Below are positions 20,107 to 28,125 of a stretch of 64,000 nucleotides of DNA, one piece after another. This stretch comes from Polynucleobacter tropicus. Its GTDB lineage: Bacteria > Pseudomonadota > Gammaproteobacteria > Burkholderiales > Burkholderiaceae. The notes beneath the pieces were generated by a model that was given only the letters and a program-made list of their open reading frames with translations, ran no database searches and had not been told where the DNA came from. The first letter of the stretch is position 1, and every line of letters begins with the position of its first letter. The stretch covers positions 1,976,808 through 2,040,807 of the forward strand of contig NZ_CP028942.1 of the NCBI RefSeq assembly GCF_013307225.1, written 5' to 3'. Position numbers and translations under genes: made by a program.

Positions 20107-20337
20107 TTAACGCACGGAATTGCAGGTGAAGACCGTTGCTAGGGATGAATCGCCACTTTTGTACTTAGCTACTTTGCCATACTGAGCGCAGTAGGCATTT
20201 GCTTTTTGAGTCAGTTGATCAACCGACTCGCCGTCTGCATTCAAAAAAGTGACATGGTTTGAATCTGATGCATCGGTGTATACCGGTGTACAAGCCACTA
20301 ACGCAAGAACACCTATCACTAAGCCAACAGCCTTCAT
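20107..20337 (-). CDS. Small putative lipoprotein
   Basis: A 76-residue protein with a lipoprotein signal (MKAVGLVIGVLALVAC, lipobox Cys at residue 16), followed by a short mature part with two further Cys residues that could form a disulfide. No family is recognised. It follows a DUF2798-like gene by two bases on the same strand and is probably co-transcribed with it. Location at the outer or inner membrane is inferred from the lipobox. Confidence 0.75.
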   Translation of the reverse strand: MKAVGLVIGVLALVACTPVYTDASDSNHVTFLNADGESVDQLTQKANAYCAQYGKVAKYKSGDSSLATVFTCNSVR

Positions 20338-20339
20338 GC

Positions 20340-20567
20340 TTAGCCCTTTAGCTTTTCAAGAACTACTGCTGTAATTTTGGTTGCCAAAGGTCGATAAGCC
20401 AATATACAAACGATTGCGACAGGATATGCGACCAGCCATACCTCCAACCAAAGCCAAAAGAAATTCTCGACAGCGCCGATACGAACAAATGTTGTTGCAA
20501 GAGTGATGCTGGCGGACATTAAAAAGCCCATCACCAAAGCAAAAACAAAATTGGTAATATTGATCAT
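20340..20567 (-). CDS. DUF2798 family small membrane protein
   Basis: A 75-residue protein with two membrane helices. The pattern (NFVFALVMGFLMSASITLATT, then FFWLWLEVWLVAYPVAIVCILAYRPLA) matches DUF2798, a short two-helix family of unknown function. It lies between a lipoprotein gene and an EamA transporter gene on the same strand with short gaps. Confidence 0.8.
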   Translation of the reverse strand: MINITNFVFALVMGFLMSASITLATTFVRIGAVENFFWLWLEVWLVAYPVAIVCILAYRPLATKITAVVLEKLKG

Positions 20568-20581
20568 GATTCAAATATAAA

Positions 20582-21454
20582 TTAAGTGCGCTCGACCAGC
20601 ATTCTTTTACTTAAGATCACCGTAGAAACCACCAAGAATGCGAACACCATATTCATTGCCGTCAAATAATCGCCCAATAAAATACTAGCGGCTACAAGAG
20701 TACAGAATGGCTGTATGAGCTGAACTTGACTGACTCTGGCAATTCCACCAATAGCAAGACCCTCGTACCAAAAGAAAAAGCCGAGAAACATTGAGAAAAG
20801 ACTTAAGTAAATAAAGCTTGTCCAAGCAAGCGTATCAGCCCCCCAATACCCTAGCTCAAACAAATAGAAAGCAATGGTGGCGTTAATTGGGAGTGACACC
20901 ACCAAAGCCCAAGAAATAACCGCACGTGGATTCATACGACGAGACAACTCTCCGCCCTCAACATATCCAATACAGGCGCAAATACCGCCAGCAACCAAGA
21001 GGCCATCAATATAGGTAAAACCTCCTGCGTTTTTTAACAATGCATAAACCACAACTAAAGCGGCGCCAAGCAAAGATACCAACCAAAAGCCAATTGAAGG
21101 GCGCTCTTTAAAGCGGATAACTCCAATTACGGTTGTAGCCAAAGGCATCATTCCCAGAATAACTGCGCCATGAGATGAAGATCCTTCTTTCATGGCCACA
21201 GTGGTGAATATTGGAAAACCAAAGACAACTCCAAGAGCAATAATGACGAACTTGATCCAGTCGGATTTTTGAGGCAAAGGTGCTTGTTTGTAAATTAAAT
21301 AAGCCAAAGCAACCAAGCCGGCCAAAAGCGCTCTACCAAAAGCAATGAAATAAGGGTCAAAGCTTAGGACAGCGATCTTACTTACAGGCAAGGTCAGGCT
21401 AAAAATCAGAATGCCGATAAAGCCTATTAACATTCCCTTGCTTTCTTGATTCAC
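20582..21454 (-). CDS. DMT superfamily (EamA) transporter
   Basis: A 290-residue inner-membrane protein with about ten hydrophobic segments in two repeated EamA halves (residues about 5-135 and 150-285). Conserved features include LPVSKIAV in helix 1, the end-of-first-repeat SLLGAALVV, and FLGFFFWYEGLAIGGIARVSQ in the second repeat. Substrates in this family are amino acids, nucleotides or metabolites; this one cannot be assigned. It diverges from the MOSC gene. Confidence 0.88.
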   Translation of the reverse strand: MNQESKGMLIGFIGILIFSLTLPVSKIAVLSFDPYFIAFGRALLAGLVALAYLIYKQAPLPQKSDWIKFVIIALGVVFGFPIFTTVAMKEGSSSHGAVILGMMPLATTVIGVIRFKERPSIGFWLVSLLGAALVVVYALLKNAGGFTYIDGLLVAGGICACIGYVEGGELSRRMNPRAVISWALVVSLPINATIAFYLFELGYWGADTLAWTSFIYLSLFSMFLGFFFWYEGLAIGGIARVSQVQLIQPFCTLVAASILLGDYLTAMNMVFAFLVVSTVILSKRMLVERT

Positions 21455-21529
21455 TCTTGCCCCTTTTGATGTGTTTTAGTTCATTGTATTAATAAAGCAT
21501 CGCTATTGGGCTGTAATATACAAACACTC

Positions 21530-22039
21530 ATGAGTACAAGACTGCCCTATATTCAGGCCATTTATATTGCAGCGACTGCTGGTGCGCCGATGCAATCATT
21601 GCCCAAAGCAAAGATCACTCTAACGGGGATCGAAGGAGATCGATATGCCAACGGAAAAGGCGCCTACTCGAATACAACTCCCAGCAAAATACGACACCTT
21701 AGTCTTATCACTGAATCCGGAATCGTTATTGCCAATGAGTGGCTGATGGCTGGAGATGAACCGACCTTTGATGCCTCACAAACCCGCAGAAATATTGTCA
21801 TTAGCAATATGAACGCGGAAGATCTTAATTCTCTTGTTGGAAAGACATTTACATTGGGATCCCTTGTTCTCAAGGGCACTGAATTGTGTGCGCCATGCCA
21901 AAGACCCGCTAAGCTCCTGAACAAATCAGACTTCATTAATGCATTTGAAGGGCGAGGCGGTTTAAGGGCAGAAATAATGAATGTCGGAGAAATTTCAGTG
22001 GGCGATATATTAAGCCTACAAATAAAGGATGCATCATGA
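21530..22039 (+). CDS. MOSC domain-containing protein
   Basis: A 169-residue MOSC (molybdenum cofactor sulfurase C-terminal) domain. Signs are GIEGDRYANGKGAYS near the start, a DEPTFDASQTRRNIVISN segment, and the near-invariant Cys in GTELCAPCQRPAKLL. Such stand-alone MOSC proteins may bind a molybdenum cofactor or handle hydroxylated bases; the substrate is unknown. I chose ATG 21530 (MSTRLPYIQAIYIA) over an upstream alternative. The end overlaps the GNAT gene as ATGA. Confidence 0.88.
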   Translation: MSTRLPYIQAIYIAATAGAPMQSLPKAKITLTGIEGDRYANGKGAYSNTTPSKIRHLSLITESGIVIANEWLMAGDEPTFDASQTRRNIVISNMNAEDLNSLVGKTFTLGSLVLKGTELCAPCQRPAKLLNKSDFINAFEGRGGLRAEIMNVGEISVGDILSLQIKDAS

Positions 22040-22431
22040 TTCAGTATCGAGACGACGCCAAAGTTACAGCCGAAGAAGCAATTGATTTGTATATTCGCTC
22101 AACACTGGGCGAGCGCAGACCGATTGATAACAAAGAAACTTTTGAGGCAATGCTAAAAAATGCCAATCTCACCATAACTGCTTGGGATCAAGGTAAGTTA
22201 ATTGGAATTTCGCGATCACTTACTGATTTTGCATATGTTACTTATTTGGCTGACCTAGCAGTAGATCAAAAATATCAACGCATGGGAATTGGGAAAGAGC
22301 TTATCGCTCAAACTCAAAAACATCTAGGGCCCAGTTGCATGATTGTTTTGTTAGCGGCCCCCAAAGCAAATGAATACTATGAGCACATTGGCTTTGAACA
22401 TAATCCCCGTGCCTGGACACTGAAAAATTAA
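22036..22431 (+). CDS. GNAT family N-acetyltransferase
   Basis: A 131-residue acetyltransferase with the acetyl-CoA motif A (LADLAVDQKYQRMGIGKELIA, Q/R-x-x-G-x-G/A) and a C-terminal YYEHIGFEHNP loop. The substrate is unknown. It is translationally coupled to the MOSC gene by a 4-base overlap and followed after one base by a histidine phosphatase gene, so the three form an operon. Confidence 0.9.
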   Translation: MIQYRDDAKVTAEEAIDLYIRSTLGERRPIDNKETFEAMLKNANLTITAWDQGKLIGISRSLTDFAYVTYLADLAVDQKYQRMGIGKELIAQTQKHLGPSCMIVLLAAPKANEYYEHIGFEHNPRAWTLKN

Positions 22432-22432
22432 T

Positions 22433-23077
22433 ATGAAAACAACTCGCTTTTGCCTAGTCCGTCATGGTGAAACCGATTGGAATGTTGCGCGTCGCCTTCA
22501 AGGCCACACCGACATTCCGCTAAACCAACACGGAATTGCTCAAGCAATACAAATGGCGAAGGCCCTTAAAGCAATTGATTTGCAATTTGATGTTTTGTAT
22601 TCAAGCGATTTGCAACGTGCGGCCAATACAGCAGGCGCGATTGAAGAAAAATTTAGCGTCACAGCCATCATCGATCAACAATTACGCGAGCGTCATCTTG
22701 GCGCGCTTCAAGGACTCACTACGGAAGAAGGGCCCCAACTAAAACCAGATCTTTGGGCGATTCATTTAAGTCGCAATCTCGATCACACCCTAGAAGGCGG
22801 GGAAAGTATCAAACAATTTGCCAATCGCATTCATACTGCCTTGGAAAATATTCGAATGCAGTATGCGGGTAAAACCATTCTATTGGTGAGCCATGGGGGC
22901 GCACTAGACATGATGTATCGACTGGCCAGTAACCAATCTCTAGAGTCTGAAAAAGCGGTGGCGGTGCCCAATGCATCGCTAAACTGGATTAGCCATAACG
23001 GCTATTCTTGGCAAGTTGACAAATGGGCCGACACAAGCCATTTAGAAAATATAGCCCTAGATAATTTAGATCTTTAG
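22433..23077 (+). CDS. Histidine phosphatase family protein
   Basis: A 214-residue phosphoglycerate mutase-like phosphatase. The catalytic His lies in LVRHGETDWNVARRLQGHTD. A second active-site Arg lies in YSSDLQRAANTA, the acid residue in RERHLGALQG, and the second His in LLVSHGGALD. Small bacterial relatives act on phosphosugars, alpha-ribazole phosphate or phosphoserine; the substrate here is not clear. It is third in the MOSC-GNAT-phosphatase run. Confidence 0.9.
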   Translation: MKTTRFCLVRHGETDWNVARRLQGHTDIPLNQHGIAQAIQMAKALKAIDLQFDVLYSSDLQRAANTAGAIEEKFSVTAIIDQQLRERHLGALQGLTTEEGPQLKPDLWAIHLSRNLDHTLEGGESIKQFANRIHTALENIRMQYAGKTILLVSHGGALDMMYRLASNQSLESEKAVAVPNASLNWISHNGYSWQVDKWADTSHLENIALDNLDL

Positions 23078-23102
23078 GCCTCAAATGCCCTATGATGGTG
23101 GA

Positions 23103-23885
23103 ATGAAATCCATGACAAAGCTCCTAGTCACTTTGGCAGTCACAATACTATCCATTTCAGCCTACGCTGTAGATTTAGAGCCCGTCGATGTACCCAATAG
23201 ACTACCGGATCGCATTGTTGGTGATATTGGCGTCGCGGTCTACACCTCCAATATGCATATTGGCACAGAAGGCACACAATCTTTAGTGCTTCCTTATGCT
23301 TTTTTTGATTACAAACGATTCTTTGTGCGCATTGATGAGGTTGGAATTAAGACATTTGAGTTAGGCAATGGATATCTTGAGCTCATTGGAAAAATTGACT
23401 TGAATACCTATAAGGTCAAGTCTCCATTTAACGGCGCGTCCATTAATCGTAGCGACCCAATTCCTCTAGGCATTGGCACTTATCAAGAAACACCGATTGG
23501 TGGTTTTTTTGCGAATGCCTATCATGACTTTGGCAAATCTAAGGGCGCTCTTTATGAGCTTTTATATTTTGCGGAAGTAGAAACTTATAAAAATATCGTG
23601 CTGTATCCAGAGCTTGGAATTGAAAGACAGTCCAGCCAATACGCCAACTACTACTATGGCATGAATACTGGCGAAGCAAATGCAACAGGCTACAGCACCT
23701 ATGTTGCACCTGCCACCAATAATTTGATAGCAGGCTTCATGCTAGAAATTCCAGTAGTAGATAACTGGTATGTGAATCTATATGGACGTCGCAAATGGTT
23801 GGGCAATGGCATTAATAACAGCCCTGTTATGAACCGTTCATTCCAAGACAATATTTTTGCCGCGCTAGCTTATCGGTTTAAATAA
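23103..23885 (+). CDS. MipA/OmpV family outer membrane protein
   Basis: A 260-residue beta-barrel protein with a signal peptide (MKSMTKLLVTLAVTILSISAYA) and the MipA/OmpV pattern. GDIGVAVYTSNMHIGTEG comes first, then VLPYAFFDYKRFFVRIDEVG, and an NWYVNLYGRRKWL motif precedes the C-terminal FAALAYRFK, whose final aromatic residue fits outer-membrane insertion. ATG 23103 is preceded by GGTGGA; an upstream ATG at 23085 is less likely. MipA in E. coli scaffolds murein enzymes; that role is not implied here. Confidence 0.87.
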   Translation: MKSMTKLLVTLAVTILSISAYAVDLEPVDVPNRLPDRIVGDIGVAVYTSNMHIGTEGTQSLVLPYAFFDYKRFFVRIDEVGIKTFELGNGYLELIGKIDLNTYKVKSPFNGASINRSDPIPLGIGTYQETPIGGFFANAYHDFGKSKGALYELLYFAEVETYKNIVLYPELGIERQSSQYANYYYGMNTGEANATGYSTYVAPATNNLIAGFMLEIPVVDNWYVNLYGRRKWLGNGINNSPVMNRSFQDNIFAALAYRFK

Positions 23886-23927
23886 AAACTGCTCTTCAAA
23901 GCCTCAAATAATCTTTGTAAATTACAT

Positions 23928-24318
23928 TTACCAAGGCAATGCTGGCAATACAGGCTTTAATCCTGCCTTCTGAATAGTGGGCGCAGCCTTAGGGGATGCC
24001 AGGAATGTAATGAGATCTCTAGAAGCATTTAGGCTTGCAACATTGCTAGTAATGCCTGCGGAGAATAAAACGGTTTGCTGAATCTCGGGAGGAATCTCTC
24101 CAATGAAATCAATTCCTGGGATTGGAATTAATTCACTGACCTGCTGAAAGCCCAGCTCGGCATCACCTCTTGCCACTACGGTGCACTAAAGCTTTTAAAG
24201 CTTCGGCAAATGCACCCGATGTAATTACTTGGATTTCTGCAGCAAATACTGATGTAGCACCAAGCAAGCCAATGGCGACAATCAAGACGATATGCTTAAT
24301 GTAATTCAAAGGCTTCAT
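23928..24318 (-). pseudogene. ModA-like extracellular substrate-binding protein, internally deleted
   Basis: ATG 24318 starts a signal peptide (ending GATSVFAAEIQVI) and the first strand and helix of a ModA/AccA-type binding protein (TSGAFAEALKALV). The frame then stops near 24174. The C-terminal third (VARGDAELGFQQVSELIPIPG, then a long stretch to KPVLPALPW) resumes in another frame and ends at 23928. About 100-120 residues that should lie between are missing, with the junction near 24185. This is a remnant, probably of a molybdate- or organic-anion-like binding protein. No permease genes are beside it. Confidence 0.82.
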
Positions 24319-24382
24319 TTTCTTTTTCTAAATTTTTATATCAAGGCAAACGCGATCATTTGCCTTCTACCGACTATTTGCA

Positions 24383-24535
24383 TTACCTGCCTTGGCAAGC
24401 GACCGGCATTTCCCACAAAGGCTTTTCTTGACTGAAATCACAATTCACGCCCACTGGTGATGTTGTACTCGCAAGGCACCCGCTTAGACACAAAGCAGCT
24501 CCAGCAATCAACAAAATTGAAGCAAATCTTTTCAT
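24383..24535 (-). CDS. Small putative lipoprotein (50 residues)
   Basis: ATG 24535 has AAGGAG seven bases upstream and begins a lipoprotein signal (MKRFASILLIAGAALCLSGC, lipobox Cys at residue 20). The short mature part contains VNCDFSQEKPLWEMP and ends VACQGR. A longer frame back to 24598 lacks a ribosome site. No family is recognised. Confidence 0.7.
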   Translation of the reverse strand: MKRFASILLIAGAALCLSGCLASTTSPVGVNCDFSQEKPLWEMPVACQGR

Positions 24536-24602
24536 AATTTCTCCTTCATTAGCGCTACTCAAAATTTTTACCATCCCATCGTAAACGAATCTTTTCATAT
24601 TA

Positions 24603-24628
24603 TCGATTTTTCAGATCAATAAAATCGA
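24603..24628. promoter_or_regulatory. Inverted repeat upstream of dps, possible operator
   Basis: TCGATTTT and AAAATCGA form a perfect 8-bp inverted repeat with a 10-base spacer, about 80 bases before the dps start. The geometry fits a dimeric regulator or a weak hairpin. No regulator is identified, and it does not match the OxyR consensus. Confidence 0.45.
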
Positions 24629-24705
24629 AATAATTTGTTAGGCCAATAACAATTAATTTCTCCATAATGATTCTATGGTGTTAATCAATCAAAGGAGGCA
24701 TAACC

Positions 24706-25197
24706 ATGGCTACAAAACCAAGCAATACTGTAATTGACATTGGCATCAGCGAAAAAGATCGCAAAGCAATTGCCAAAGGTCTATCGGCACTTTTGGCTGA
24801 TAGTTACTCTCTTTATCTTATGACGCACAACTTCCACTGGAACGTGAAGGGGCCGATGTTTAATACCCTTCACACCATGTTCATGGCTCAATATACGGAG
24901 CAATGGGCTGCACTTGATCTTATCGCCGAACGAATCAGGGCGCTTGGAGAGCCAGCGCCTGGAACATATAAGGAATTTGCCAAGCTGACCTCAATTGATG
25001 AGGTGCAGGGAACTCCAAAAGCGATGGAAATGGTGAGGCTTCTTGTAAAGGCACAAGAGGCAACGGCTAAGACTGCGCGCAAACTTTTTCCACTAGTAGA
25101 AAAAGCAAGTGATCAACCAACTGCTGACTTGTTAACTCAAAGACAAGATGTGCACGAGAAAACAGCCTGGATGTTGCGAAGCTTGCTAGAGGAGTAA
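24706..25197 (+). CDS. dps: DNA starvation/stationary-phase protection protein Dps
   Basis: A 163-residue ferritin-like protein that forms a 12-mer, oxidises Fe(II) with peroxide and protects DNA. The inter-subunit ferroxidase ligands are in MTHNFHWNVKG (His) and TEQWAALDLIAERIRALG (Asp/Glu). The GEPAPGTYKEF segment follows. An AAAGGAGG site lies upstream of ATG 24706. The N-terminus is short with few Lys residues, so direct DNA binding may be weak. Confidence 0.93.
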   Translation: MATKPSNTVIDIGISEKDRKAIAKGLSALLADSYSLYLMTHNFHWNVKGPMFNTLHTMFMAQYTEQWAALDLIAERIRALGEPAPGTYKEFAKLTSIDEVQGTPKAMEMVRLLVKAQEATAKTARKLFPLVEKASDQPTADLLTQRQDVHEKTAWMLRSLLEE

Positions 25198-25223
25198 AGC
25201 GCTCGGCACCCTACGGCCACTAG

Positions 25224-25859
25224 CTATTGGGTGCCGTCTCTATTAAGTCGTTGAATTTGACGCTGCAACCATTGGCTATGCTGAGCAAAATAGGTCAGCA
25301 AGCCGATCACCAGCATGTTCCCAAAGAAGCCACCCATCACAATGATCATGCTCTCGCGCATAAAATTGTCATAAGCATAGCTATGAATTACGAAAATCAC
25401 ATAGGTATAACTAAATCCATGGGCAATGCTAGCAAATAAAGCTAGGGTTACCACATCGCGGTATTTCAAATTGTGAAGATCTCGCGCAATACCTAGGCCC
25501 TTAAGTGTTAAATTCACCACGAGAACCAAAACAACACTTCCAACCGTAGCAACTGTCAGCCATGTATACCAAGGCTGCTCAGGTTGAAAAATCACCAGCC
25601 TGATAAATACTGCTAAACCAATACCTATTGCAGCCATCCAGCCAAAAATAAGAACCGAGAGGACTTTAATGCCTGCGGGAAGGTAAACAAAGTAACTAAG
25701 CTCAGGCCTATTCACAAGCACCGGAAAAGCTTTAACAACGTAAAGCGTGAAAAAATACAGGCAAAACGGCACTCCTATTTTTAGGAGGATAATGGGCGCT
25801 CGTATTTGATTTATTGAAGATATGGGCACAGACCCATCATACTTAAAAACAGGGGGCAC
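25224..25859 (-). CDS. Hypothetical integral membrane protein
   Basis: A protein of up to 211 residues with about five or six membrane segments (for example VPFCLYFFTLYVVKAF, SVLIFGWMAAIGIGLAVFI, VGSVVLVLVVNLTL, MIIVMGGFFGNMLVIGLLTYF) and a basic C-terminal tail. No family is recognised. The start is uncertain: GTG at 25859 or GTG at 25829, neither with a clear ribosome site. It diverges from a winged-helix gene whose start lies close by, so the two may share a control region. Confidence 0.6.
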   Translation of the reverse strand: MPPVFKYDGSVPISSINQIRAPIILLKIGVPFCLYFFTLYVVKAFPVLVNRPELSYFVYLPAGIKVLSVLIFGWMAAIGIGLAVFIRLVIFQPEQPWYTWLTVATVGSVVLVLVVNLTLKGLGIARDLHNLKYRDVVTLALFASIAHGFSYTYVIFVIHSYAYDNFMRESMIIVMGGFFGNMLVIGLLTYFAQHSQWLQRQIQRLNRDGTQ

Positions 25860-25866
25860 TACTGAA

Positions 25867-26202
25867 ATGACAAATTCTTACATACGCTTTTTGCATCTTG
25901 CGGATACGCTTATTAATCCCAATGAAAAGCCCTTGGATTCATTAAGCAAAGATATTCTTGAGCATATCAGCAAGCATATTGTTTTAAACAAAGGCAAGAT
26001 TGTGATCGGCGACATTCTGGTGCTCAGCCAACTTGGATCTCAAGCAACCCTTCACAAAAGACTGCACGCCCTGGTTGATGACGGCTATCTAAAGCTCAAA
26101 TCAACAAATGATGGCCGAGTCAAACAAATCGAGCTGACAAAAAAAGCCAATAAATATTTCGCTGGATTAAGCCAGGCCTTAGAGAAAGCAGTAAAAGCTT
26201 AA
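25867..26202 (+). CDS. Winged-helix (MarR-like) DNA-binding protein
   Basis: A 111-residue protein with a winged-helix core: GDILVLSQLGSQATLHKRLHALVDDGYLKL, then a wing with a TNDGRVKQIELT turn and a C-terminal helix. I chose ATG 25867 (MTNSYIRFLHLADTL); an upstream frame reaches 25822 but overlaps the divergent gene. It could regulate that membrane protein gene; this is inference from the divergent layout. Confidence 0.78.
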   Translation: MTNSYIRFLHLADTLINPNEKPLDSLSKDILEHISKHIVLNKGKIVIGDILVLSQLGSQATLHKRLHALVDDGYLKLKSTNDGRVKQIELTKKANKYFAGLSQALEKAVKA

Positions 26203-26221
26203 GAACTAACAAGGCAAAAGA

Positions 26222-26281
26222 AAAACCACCCGAAGGTGGTTTTGTATTTCTTGGTGGCTCGGTACGAAATCGACCCGAGCC
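26222..26281. repeat. Decayed tRNA-Phe 3'-end/terminator copy A
   Basis: From the left: an AAACCACC-CGAA-GGTGGTTT terminator hairpin (26223-26242), a short spacer, then TTGGT and a 7-bp perfect inverted repeat (26256-26262 with 26275-26281). Read on the minus strand this is GGCTCGG, a 12-base loop, CCGAGCC, then ACCA, like a tRNA acceptor stem with the rest removed, followed by the terminator. The same order occurs at copies B and C. It closes the transcript of the DUF1398 gene and also faces the winged-helix gene. Confidence 0.7.
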
Positions 26282-26291
26282 AAAAAGGGTC

Positions 26292-26690
26292 TTATCCTTT
26301 TGGAAAATGCTCGACATGTACATCGCCGGCTCGCCCAAAATAACTCACATGCTTTCCGGCAATCCAAACCATGTATCCAGCACAGCCTGCTGACATGGTT
26401 AGCTTAAGAAACTCAGGATATCTAACTGTGTCGCTTTGAGCGCCGCGAATGGCTGAAACAATGGCCTCCTTATTAAATGAAGTCGGAATTTCAATTAAGG
26501 GCATTGTCATGGGAACAGAATATGCCTCATTACTGGACAAATAATAAGTGGTTGAATGATTGCGATAGTCCACAAAATAAGATTCAACGCTAGCCCCTAT
26601 TAATCGGCTAAGAACTTCTGGAAAAGTTAACAATCCCGCGTGTGACTCATGGGCACATTTTTCAATTACTTCTTTTGTATTCGGATTCAT
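26292..26690 (-). CDS. DUF1398 family protein
   Basis: A 132-residue protein matching DUF1398 (relatives of E. coli YbcV). LLTFPEVLSRLIGASVESYFVDY comes near the start, then a TTYYLSS segment, SAIRGAQSDTVRYPEFLK, and a C-terminal GYMVWIAGKHVSYFGRAGDVH. The function is unknown. It lies alone between tRNA-end copies A and B, so it may be cargo from an older integration next to tRNA-Phe. Confidence 0.85.
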   Translation of the reverse strand: MNPNTKEVIEKCAHESHAGLLTFPEVLSRLIGASVESYFVDYRNHSTTYYLSSNEAYSVPMTMPLIEIPTSFNKEAIVSAIRGAQSDTVRYPEFLKLTMSAGCAGYMVWIAGKHVSYFGRAGDVHVEHFPKG

Positions 26691-26735
26691 TGGTTACCTC
26701 AAATAGATTAGGTAGATTATCTAACTCCACAAAAG

Positions 26736-26797
26736 AAAAACCCACCCGAAGGCGGTTTATAGATTCTTGGTGGCCCGGGGCGGAATAGACCGGGGCC
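26736..26797. repeat. Decayed tRNA-Phe 3'-end/terminator copy B
   Basis: An imperfect terminator hairpin (AAACCCACC-CGAA-GGCGGTTT) is followed by TTGGTGGCCCGGGGCGGAAT, identical to the intact tRNA-Phe 3' end over about 23 bases, and then by CCGGGGCC. On the minus strand this makes an acceptor-like stem with one mismatch and an ACCA tail. A run of about 70 bases upstream of the downstream hydrolase gene shows no other feature. Confidence 0.7.
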
Positions 26798-26943
26798 GAA
26801 GATGCCTGACTCTGCTTCAGTACTGTTGTTTTAAACGACATCAACCTATCCAAACCTAAAAATCACCGCTGGGCATGATATGGGTTCTGCTAGTATTCCT
26901 AACAACAATCACTATTAATAAAAAATATCGGGGGACAACGATC

Positions 26944-27915
26944 ATGAACTATTTGTTATTGGCTATATTGGCAATCGCATCTTTATGCGCACACGCTGGA
27001 ACAGACATTGTTTATCCGCCAAGGTCTGAAATTTATTCCATTCCAAGTTTGACTATTTCAGATAAACAGTTTTTATTGGGAGATAAAAACGGCAAAGAGG
27101 TCACTGTAAATGGCATTCTTCGCTTCCCACCAAAACCAGTTGGCCAAAAAATTCCTGTCATTTTCTTAGTTCATGGCTCTAGTGGAATGGGCGCCAATAT
27201 TGACTATTGGTCAAATCATTTTCTAAATGAAGGTTATGCCACATTCAGCATGGATGGTTTTACAGGGCGCGGCTTGACGGTTGTTGGCCCCAATCAAGCC
27301 CTATTGGGCAGGCTGAACCTGATCCTTGATAGCTATAAGGCCATGGAGATCCTAGCTAAGCACCCACGCCTAGACTCCAATAAGTTTGTCATGATGGGCT
27401 TTTCTAGAGGAGGCCAAGCAACGCTATTTGCCAGCGTAGATAGATTCAATAAATTATGGAATAAGAGCGGCACTGTTTTTGCGGCACATATTCCGTTTTA
27501 TGCTGATTGCGTCACAAGCTACATTAGCGACACTAAAACTACTGGAAAGCCAATTCAACTTCATCACGGTATTACTGATGACTACAACCCTGTAGCGGCT
27601 TGTAAAGAATATGTGGGTAAATTAAAAGCGGCCAACCAAAATGTGGAACTTTTTGAATACGAGATTGGGCCCCATGCTTTTGACTCGCCATTAGGAGCAA
27701 TACCGCCTGTAGTATCGAAGGACGCCCAAACTGTTAGATCTTGCGGGATTGTTGAGAAATCTCCAGGCAATCTAATTAACACCCAAACCAATCAAGAATT
27801 TAAATATACGGATGCTTGCGTGGAGCTAAATCCTCATGTTGGCAGGGATGATGATGCTACGCAGAAATCAACTGGAGTGATTGATACATTTCTAGCAAAC
27901 TTGTTTAAAAACTAA
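26944..27915 (+). CDS. Dienelactone hydrolase family (alpha/beta-hydrolase) protein, secreted
   Basis: The 323-residue product has a signal peptide ([18 protein letters not shown]). Its hydrolase fold has an oxyanion strand [12 protein letters not shown], a nucleophile elbow MGFSRGGQ (Ser in G-x-S-x-G), an acid in HHGITDDY and the catalytic His in GPHAFDS. The substrate is unknown. GGGGG lies upstream of ATG 26944; a longer frame to 26875 adds a second hydrophobic stretch with no ribosome site. It sits between tRNA-end copies B and C and is probably captured cargo. Confidence 0.85.
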   Translation: MNYLLLAILAIASLCAHAGTDIVYPPRSEIYSIPSLTISDKQFLLGDKNGKEVTVNGILRFPPKPVGQKIPVIFLVHGSSGMGANIDYWSNHFLNEGYATFSMDGFTGRGLTVVGPNQALLGRLNLILDSYKAMEILAKHPRLDSNKFVMMGFSRGGQATLFASVDRFNKLWNKSGTVFAAHIPFYADCVTSYISDTKTTGKPIQLHHGITDDYNPVAACKEYVGKLKAANQNVELFEYEIGPHAFDSPLGAIPPVVSKDAQTVRSCGIVEKSPGNLINTQTNQEFKYTDACVELNPHVGRDDDATQKSTGVIDTFLANLFKN

Positions 27916-27920
27916 AATAG

Positions 27921-27943
27921 AAAAACCACCCGAAGGTGGTTTT
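27921..27943. terminator. Terminator of copy C (hydrolase gene; formerly tRNA-Phe)
   Basis: AAAACCACC-CGAA-GGTGGTTTT with flanking A and T runs, directly after the hydrolase stop. Its position beside the tRNA-Phe 3'-end repeat suggests it was the original tRNA-Phe terminator before the island separated it from the tRNA. Confidence 0.8.
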
Positions 27944-27952
27944 GATGTTTCT

Positions 27953-27997
27953 TGGTGGCCCGGGGCGGAATCGAACCACCGACACAAGGATTTTCAA
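27953..27997. repeat. Island attachment site (left), 45-bp copy of tRNA-Phe 3' half
   Basis: Forty-five bases identical to 43966-44010, the 3' part of the tRNA-Phe gene from the anticodon loop to CCA. The match ends at TTTTCAA; the next base differs. This is the expected far att site of an element integrated at a tRNA. Confidence 0.93.
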
Positions 27998-28044
27998 GAC
28001 ATTTGGTAGCGTAAGAGCCTTATTTTATAAGTTTCAAATGTCTT
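27996..28044. other. Inverted repeat at the left island end
   Basis: AAGACATTTG (27996-28005) and CAAATGTCTT (28035-28044) form a perfect 10-bp inverted repeat beginning on the last two bases of the att repeat, followed by a T-run on the plus strand. It could be a recombinase or excisionase binding site or a terminator read on the plus strand. The remaining bases to 28125 show nothing further. Confidence 0.5.
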
Positions 28045-28125
28045 TTTTGTGTTATGTGCGAAAGACTGTGTTAAGCACTAAACCCATATAATATAAGGAT
28101 TTGCTGGTATTTTGTAGAGCTAAAC

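Noticed and set aside
25204..25236. CGGCACCC...GGGTGCCG inverted repeat considered as a dps terminator
   Set aside because: No T-run follows and the arms overlap the end of the convergent coding frame; only a weak candidate.
26662..26853. 63-codon open frame on the minus strand
   Set aside because: It runs through tRNA-end copy B and has no ribosome site; a chance frame.
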